Positions 59,333 through 64,000 of a stretch of 64,000 nucleotides of DNA are shown in pieces. The stretch lies in contig JAYKGV010000002.1 in NCBI GenBank assembly GCA_035285595.1, forward strand, positions 66,446 to 130,445, given 5' to 3'. The stretch is from VGJW01 sp035285595 (lineage in GTDB: Bacteria; Cyanobacteriota; Sericytochromatia; S15B-MN24; VGJW01). Numbering within the stretch: position 1 is the stretch's first letter; every line of letters starts with the position of its first letter. The translations under genes were made by a program, and so were the position numbers. The notes below the pieces were generated by a model that saw only the letters and a program-made list of their open reading frames with translations, did not search any database and was not told the origin of the DNA.

Positions 59333-60328
59333 TCAACCTGCCGCGCCCACTCCTTGGCGAGAAAGCTCGGCCACGAGAGCCGGGACGATCTCGTGGGCAT
59401 CGCCCACGGCAGCTACGTTGGCCACCTTCATGATAGGGGCCTCGGGGTCACTGTTGATGGCCACGATGGTCCCCGACGTCCGCATGCCCACGAGGTGCTG
59501 GATGGCGCCGGAGATGCCCATGGCGACATACAGCTTCGGGCTGACCGTCTTCCCTGTTTGACCAATCTGTTCCTTGTGAGGACGCCAACCGGAATCCACC
59601 ACCGCTCTCGACGCACCGACCGCGCCGCCAAGTGCCTTGGCGAGATCCTCGACCGGACCGAATTTGTCGGCACCACCGAGGCCCCGACCGCCGGACACCA
59701 CAATTTCTGCGTCAGCCAGAGAGAGGCTGCCGCCTGCCTCTTGTCGAAGCTCGAGCACTTCTACGCGACGCGCGAGCTCGTCGGCTTGGACAGGGATTGA
59801 GAGGACTTCAGCCGTTCGGCCAGATGAACCGGGTGTCGCGTTCAGCGCTCGTGCACGAACCGTCACCACGACGCTGTGGTCAGTGGGTGTGGCCTTGGAC
59901 CACATGCTTCCCCCGAAGATGCTGCGGGTGATCACGGGTTTGCCGTGCTCGACAGCTACGGCGGTGGCATCGGCGATCACGCCACATCCCATCCGAATGG
60001 CCAGCCTCCCGGCCAGGTCCTTGCCTGCGCTGGTGTGGCCCAGCAAGACAATCGTCGCCTGCTGTTCGCTCAGGAAAGGGGCAAGCACACGCGTCACGAC
60101 ATCCGCAGGCGCCTGGGTCAGGCCCGGTGCGTCTGCGACGGCTACCACGTCGGCACCGTGTTCGGCGAGGCGGCTGACAAGTCCACCCATCTCGTGTCCG
60201 ACCACCAAAGCCCCAACTTTGTATCCGCCCAATCCTTCGGCCAACTGCCGCGCTGCGGACAGAAGCTCGAAGGTTATCCCCTTGAGGTCGCCTTGTTCGA
60301 TCTCGGCCAAGGTCCAAATGGTTGACAT
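59333..60328 (-). CDS. etfA: Electron transfer flavoprotein, alpha subunit
   Basis: 331 residues. The C-terminal FAD domain shows IVVSGGRGLGG, GASRAVVDSGWRPHKEQIGQTGK split as GASRAVVDSG and GQTGKTVSPKLYVAMGISG, and GAIQHLVGMRTSGTIVAIN, the classic EtfA signature. With EtfB it carries electrons from acyl-CoA and other dehydrogenases to the quinone pool. It starts 23 bases after etfB. Confidence 0.95.
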   Translation of the reverse strand: MSTIWTLAEIEQGDLKGITFELLSAARQLAEGLGGYKVGALVVGHEMGGLVSRLAEHGADVVAVADAPGLTQAPADVVTRVLAPFLSEQQATIVLLGHTSAGKDLAGRLAIRMGCGVIADATAVAVEHGKPVITRSIFGGSMWSKATPTDHSVVVTVRARALNATPGSSGRTAEVLSIPVQADELARRVEVLELRQEAGGSLSLADAEIVVSGGRGLGGADKFGPVEDLAKALGGAVGASRAVVDSGWRPHKEQIGQTGKTVSPKLYVAMGISGAIQHLVGMRTSGTIVAINSDPEAPIMKVANVAAVGDAHEIVPALVAELSRQGVGAAG

Positions 60329-60351
60329 GTCGAAGTCTCCTTGGAGTTGGG

Positions 60352-61128
60352 CTAGACGAGCTTCTGCTCGGTCAGGTACTGGGCAAGTTTGCGGGCCACT
60401 TCACCGGCCGACCCCGTGAGGACGACGCTGGCAGGACGCTGAGGTGGCTCGCCGGCGGCGGTAACCTTCACCGCTTTTTCCGGAATCGCCACGCCGAGGT
60501 CCGCGGTAGACCAGCCGAGAATTTCCTTCTTGTTGGCGGCCTGGATCCCTTTGAAGTTGGCCAATCTGGGCTCGAAGGTGGCCTTGGTGACCGTCAGCAG
60601 GACAGGCAGGCCGGCGCGGGCAATCTCGAGTGACCCCTCGATGTCTCGCGTGGCGGTGATCGAGCGGCCGGCGACATCCAGCGAGGCTTCCTTGCAGACC
60701 GTCAACTGCGGCAGGTCGAGTACCTCCGCGAGGGCAGGGCCGACCAACGCCGATTCCCCGTCGGAGGATCTCAGCCCGCACAGCACGGCATCGACGTCCC
60801 CGATCTTCTGGATCGCCGCGGCCAAGATCCTTGCCGTGCCGATGGCGTCGGTTCCCGCAAGTGCGGGATCCGTCACCAGGACGGCGCGATCCGCGCCCTT
60901 GGCCAAACACTTCTTGATGTTGTTCCGGGTATCGTCAGGTCCCATGGTGAGGACCACGACTTCCAGGTCAGGCTGGGCGTCCTTCCACTTCAGCGCCATC
61001 TCGAGGGCATAGTCATCCATGGGGTTAACGGCCCCTTGGACCCCCGTCCGCACCAAGGCATGCTGGTCACCTAGGCGCTTGGGTTCGGTGGTGTCGGGAA
61101 CGATCTTGACGCAGACGACGACGCGCAC
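60352..61128 (-). CDS. etfB: Electron transfer flavoprotein, beta subunit
   Basis: 258 residues. MRVVVCVKIVPDT, NPMDDYALEMAL, GPDDTRNNIKKCLAKGADRAV and LCGLRSSDGESALVGPALAE are typical EtfB. It binds AMP and docks dehydrogenases. The GTG at 61128 has GGAG eight bases before. The etfBA pair, together with the thiolase elsewhere in the window, is consistent with fatty-acid or amino-acid oxidation. Confidence 0.95.
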   Translation of the reverse strand: MRVVVCVKIVPDTTEPKRLGDQHALVRTGVQGAVNPMDDYALEMALKWKDAQPDLEVVVLTMGPDDTRNNIKKCLAKGADRAVLVTDPALAGTDAIGTARILAAAIQKIGDVDAVLCGLRSSDGESALVGPALAEVLDLPQLTVCKEASLDVAGRSITATRDIEGSLEIARAGLPVLLTVTKATFEPRLANFKGIQAANKKEILGWSTADLGVAIPEKAVKVTAAGEPPQRPASVVLTGSAGEVARKLAQYLTEQKLV

Positions 61129-61226
61129 GCATGAGCTCCTTCGCTTGTGGGTGCTGGACAGGATGTCATGCTATCACGGGCAGGCCCACCCCCCCGGCCT
61201 CGGGAGGGCAGGCCCGGTCCCGGACG

Positions 61227-61946
61227 TCAGATTACGTAGGCAGGTACGTATCGACCGTAACGGTACAAGTAGGGAGCGGTCATGACGGGCTGGTAGAGCC
61301 CGTCGACTTCCGCGTACGGATAGTAGTAGGTGGCACCGCCCACCACGACGGGGTAGAAGTACGAGCCGTAGAAGTCTCCGTACCACGTCGGTCCCCATCC
61401 GCCCCAGTAGCCGCCCCAGCCGCGGCCCCACCGACCCCAGCCGCGACCCCAGCCACGACCGAATCCCCGGGCGTAGCCCCGGCCGAATCCCCGGCCGAAG
61501 CCCCGTCCAAAGCCACGACCGACTCCTCCACCGAAGCCACGACCGATACCCCCGCCGAAGCCACGTCCGCCCCTTTGAATCTGCCTGTCGCCTTCGGGCT
61601 CCGTTGCGCTGCTCTCGGCCTCGGTATCGGAAGGTACCTCGATCAGTTCCGCGGAGACCTTCTTGAGCATCTGTTCAAGCTGTTCACGCGTCAGGCCACG
61701 GGGCAGCAGCTTTTCCAGCTGGGCCTCGTCTGGGGGCGTGACGGATTCCGTTTGTCCTGGCACGACCCCTGCGGGAGGCTGGACCGAGACCGCACCATGA
61801 ACCGGGGCTTGGGCTTCGCCTGACGACGGAGTCAGGGCACCTTGGGCGGGGCGCGGTGGCTGGACGGGAGCCTGGGCGGGATGCGCGACGCTGCATCCCG
61901 CCAGTGCGGCGGCCATGAACGGGGCATGCCATCGGCAACGCTTCAT
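61227..61946 (-). CDS. Lipoprotein with Arg/Gly/Phe/Trp-rich repeat domain
   Basis: 239 residues. The signal peptide ends in LAGC with C18 as lipid anchor. A Pro/Gln/Ser-rich linker and a short helical part with LLPRGLTREQLEQML follow, then a striking run of RGFG, RGYA and RGWG repeats (about residues 130-180), and a C-terminal Tyr/Pro-rich portion (GGATYYYPYAEVDGLYQPVM). GGAGG before the ATG at 61946 fixes the start. Low-complexity tails of this kind are often surface or envelope located. Function unknown. Confidence 0.7.
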   Translation of the reverse strand: MKRCRWHAPFMAAALAGCSVAHPAQAPVQPPRPAQGALTPSSGEAQAPVHGAVSVQPPAGVVPGQTESVTPPDEAQLEKLLPRGLTREQLEQMLKKVSAELIEVPSDTEAESSATEPEGDRQIQRGGRGFGGGIGRGFGGGVGRGFGRGFGRGFGRGYARGFGRGWGRGWGRWGRGWGGYWGGWGPTWYGDFYGSYFYPVVVGGATYYYPYAEVDGLYQPVMTAPYLYRYGRYVPAYVI

Positions 61947-62041
61947 AGGACACCTCCTCATCGGATGGGAAGGGACTCCCGATCCGCGGCCCGAAGCATG
62001 CCCAGCCACGCGCTCCCGTCACAACGCCGGATTGCCGCTTC

Positions 62042-62986
62042 CTACCGGCCCAGGGCCCAACCGATTCCGCCCGCGGGACGCAGAGGTGCGGCACCTGGAG
62101 GGACCATCCCCGGTGCTAGCCCGCCAACGGATGCCGTGCCAGGCGGAGTTGCCCCCGGCGTGATCGGTGGCTGCCCTGGCCACGCGCCGGAGAATGGACC
62201 GCTGTAGGGGGTCATGCCGTTGCCAGCCGCCATGGGGGGGAGGCCTGCGCCTCCCGGCATCATCGGCAACGGAGCTCCACCGGCCACCGCAGGAACGGCG
62301 GCTCCCCCTGCCATCAGCGGCATGCCCCCGAGGTATCCGGCAGCGGCCACGGGGGGAGTCACTCCGCCGACGAAGGGGCTAAGGGTCGTCACATACTGGG
62401 GCACCAGGGGAGTGGTGCCGTAGGCCAGCGGCAAGTCCTGATAGGGGAGCAACCCGCCCGCCTCGTAGTAGAAGGGCACGTAGGCCGGGACATAGTAGCC
62501 GCCGACCAGAGCGTAGGGGATCATGTAGAGATTGCCGCCCCAGCCGTAGGGCTGAAAGCACCAGGCATCGCCGTAGCCGAAGCCTGCATTCCACGCCGGT
62601 CCGCAGCCCGCAAGGCCGCCAAAGCCTACGACATCGGGCGGATCTTCCCCGAGTACCCGGCCCCCTCGACCCCTCGGTCCTTCGCTCCGTCTGGGTATGC
62701 GCACAAGACGTCGCTCGGCTTCCTCCGGGCTCAAACGGTCGGGTACGTCGCGCTTGAGCGTTTCGACCGGAGGCAGTTCTTCTTTATTTTGCTTGCGTAA
62801 ACGTTCGCGCATGGGCGCCAGTTCCCGCCAACGCTGAATAGCCAACAACCCATCCGGGGCGCGCAGGCCATCCGGCAAGGTCATCCTGGCCGAGCCTCCG
62901 GGCAGTTCGGGCGGCACTTGGCCGCAGCCTGCAAGGCCTATCAAACCGAGCACCAGCATGGGCCTACCGGTTGTAAGTCGAGTCAT
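62042..62986 (-). CDS. Lipoprotein with Pro/Gly/Tyr-rich C-terminal region
   Basis: 314 residues. The signal peptide ends in LAGC with C21 as lipid anchor. The first 120 residues contain a basic helical part (RWRELAPMRERLRKQNKEEL). Residues about 125-180 are rich in Gly, Trp and Tyr and contain a second CGPAWN motif and ALVGGYYVPAYVPFYY. The rest is Pro/Gly/Met/Ala-rich and probably disordered. AAGGAG precedes the ATG at 62986. It is co-oriented with the Arg/Gly lipoprotein that follows it. Confidence 0.65.
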   Translation of the reverse strand: MTRLTTGRPMLVLGLIGLAGCGQVPPELPGGSARMTLPDGLRAPDGLLAIQRWRELAPMRERLRKQNKEELPPVETLKRDVPDRLSPEEAERRLVRIPRRSEGPRGRGGRVLGEDPPDVVGFGGLAGCGPAWNAGFGYGDAWCFQPYGWGGNLYMIPYALVGGYYVPAYVPFYYEAGGLLPYQDLPLAYGTTPLVPQYVTTLSPFVGGVTPPVAAAGYLGGMPLMAGGAAVPAVAGGAPLPMMPGGAGLPPMAAGNGMTPYSGPFSGAWPGQPPITPGATPPGTASVGGLAPGMVPPGAAPLRPAGGIGWALGR

Positions 62987-63050
62987 CGCGGCTCCTTCCG
63001 TCCAAGACGTGCAGGGGTTCCGCGCGCAGTGTCCGGCGTTCGGGCCGGGG

Positions 63051-64000
63051 TTACAACCCCCGCTCGTCGGCACCATCCCCTGCAAGGCCCACAGGGGGCG
63101 GGGCAGCAGCGGTCGGAGACAGGTGTCGTCCACGATGCCACGCAAGCGCTGTGGCCGGCACACCTTCCAAGCGCGAGATCACCATCGTGGCGAGGGCATT
63201 GCCTATCACGTTGACGACGGTGCGGCCCATGTCCATCAAACGATCCACCCCGGCGATGAGAGCCAGTCCCTCCAGCGGAAGGCCCGTGGAGGAAAGGGTG
63301 GCAGCCAGCACCACGAAGGAGGTGCCGGGGACCCCTGCGATGCCCTTGGAGGTCACCATCAGCGTGAGCAGGATGGTGACCTGTTGGCCCAGGGACAGAT
63401 CCACGTGGAAGACCTGGGCGATGAAAATGACGGCCAACCCTTGGTAGAGGGAGGAACCATCGAGATTGAAGGTATAACCCGTCGGCAGGACGAAAGACAC
63501 GACGCCTTGCGGGGCCCCGGCCGCCTGCAACCGATCCATCATGCGGGCCAGCACGGTTTCGGAACTGGCTGTCGAGAATGCCAGCAAGAGCTCCTCGCGG
63601 AGATCACGGATCATGCGGACCAACGAGAGGCCGGCCGCACGGGCGATCCCCCCGAGTACCACCAGCACGAACACCGCCATGGTCAGGTATAGCCCGAAGA
63701 CCAACTTCCCCAGGGGCAGGAGGACTCCCAGGCCGAAGGTCGCCACCGTCTGCCCGACCAGCGCCGCGACCCCGAAAGGTGCAAGCGACATCACCAGATG
63801 GGTGAAGCGGAACATCACCTGCCCGAGCGAGCGCATCGTCTCGAGCCAGACTTTCCCGGCTGAGCCCGCTGCGGCGGTCGCCAGACCCAGAAGTACCGAG
63901 AAGACCAGAACCTGAAGCAGGTCGCCTCTCGCAGCGGCATCCACGACATTCGAGGGGATGGCGGCCAGCAGGAGATTGTGGCTCTGCTGTCCCTTGGTGA
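63051..64000 (-). CDS. Sodium:dicarboxylate/glutamate symporter, partial at window edge
   Basis: The frame stays open to the last base of the window, so the 5' end is missing; 316 codons are visible. Text just beyond the internal GTG at 63944 reads QSHNLLLAAIPSNVVDAAA, matching the family's IPxN segment. SAVLLG-type helices, FSTASSETVLARMMDRLQ (the first serine-rich hairpin loop), LPTGYTFNLDGSSLY, MVTSKGIAGVPGTSFVVLAATL and MGRTVVNVIGNALAT are the binding-site motifs of the GltP/DctA family. It takes up aspartate, glutamate or C4-dicarboxylates. Confidence 0.95.
   Translation of the reverse strand, partial: TKGQQSHNLLLAAIPSNVVDAAARGDLLQVLVFSVLLGLATAAAGSAGKVWLETMRSLGQVMFRFTHLVMSLAPFGVAALVGQTVATFGLGVLLPLGKLVFGLYLTMAVFVLVVLGGIARAAGLSLVRMIRDLREELLLAFSTASSETVLARMMDRLQAAGAPQGVVSFVLPTGYTFNLDGSSLYQGLAVIFIAQVFHVDLSLGQQVTILLTLMVTSKGIAGVPGTSFVVLAATLSSTGLPLEGLALIAGVDRLMDMGRTVVNVIGNALATMVISRLEGVPATALAWHRGRHLSPTAAAPPPVGLAGDGADERGL

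Overview
The window is ordinary bacterial chromosome: GC-rich, densely coded, with many overlapping stop/start junctions and no phage, insertion sequence, CRISPR array or rRNA. Lipobox lipoproteins, an Mla-type ABC/MCE lipid transporter and a GspF-like protein suggest a two-membrane (diderm) cell. A complete 13-gene NDH-1 operon, electron-transfer flavoprotein, glycolate-oxidase subunits and acetyl-CoA synthetase suggest a respiring heterotroph. I cannot place the lineage from sequence reading. The style of the lipoproteins and of the subtilisin-like protease recalls uncultured non-photosynthetic relatives of Cyanobacteria (Sericytochromatia-like), but that is a weak guess.

Layout. 1-4.3 kb: end of a membrane protein, a Rieske ferredoxin, acs on the minus strand, and a CheR-type methyltransferase with TPRs. 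4.4-7.7 kb: a two-gene unit that I read as a catalytically dead SNF2/RapA-like protein plus a coiled-coil protein with a very Cys-rich C-terminus; this is the least explained system here. 7.7-11.5 kb (minus): a small Arg/Pro/Gly-rich protein and a large zinc-ribbon/class III cyclase/ATPase/TPR regulator. 11.6-14.5 kb: ccdA, a GNAT acetyltransferase and two paralogous lipoproteins with Gly/Tyr repeat tails. 14.5-17.5 kb: an Mla-like transporter with two different permeases. 17.5-20.6 kb (minus): glcD, glcE and a small membrane protein. 20.7-23.0 kb: ribE-ribBA-ribH. 23.1-28.2 kb: two exported (lipo)proteins, one with NHL-like repeats, and an exported subtilase.

28.2-36.8 kb (minus): a tight seven-gene run of a peptide/nickel-type ABC transporter (D-F-A-B-C), a thiolase and a sensor histidine kinase. 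36.8-39.7 kb: uvrA. 39.7-45.2 kb: an orphan small protein and a GspF-like protein (minus), then an endonuclease V homologue lacking key acidic residues, a large lipoprotein, a DEDDh exonuclease and a Nudix hydrolase. 45.3-59.1 kb: nuoA-B-CD-E-F-G-H-I-J-K-L-M-N with NuoC and NuoD fused, followed by tRNA-Leu(CAG). 59.3-61.1 kb (minus): etfB-etfA. 61.2-63.0 kb (minus): two low-complexity lipoproteins. The window ends inside a dicarboxylate/glutamate symporter gene.

No stretch over 300 bases lacks a gene. The longest non-protein gap, 59063-59332, holds the tRNA, its promoter and hairpins. A recurring sign is a -10-like hexamer 6-9 bases before the start codon of several first genes (Rieske, ccdA, uvrA, nuoA), which suggests leaderless transcripts.
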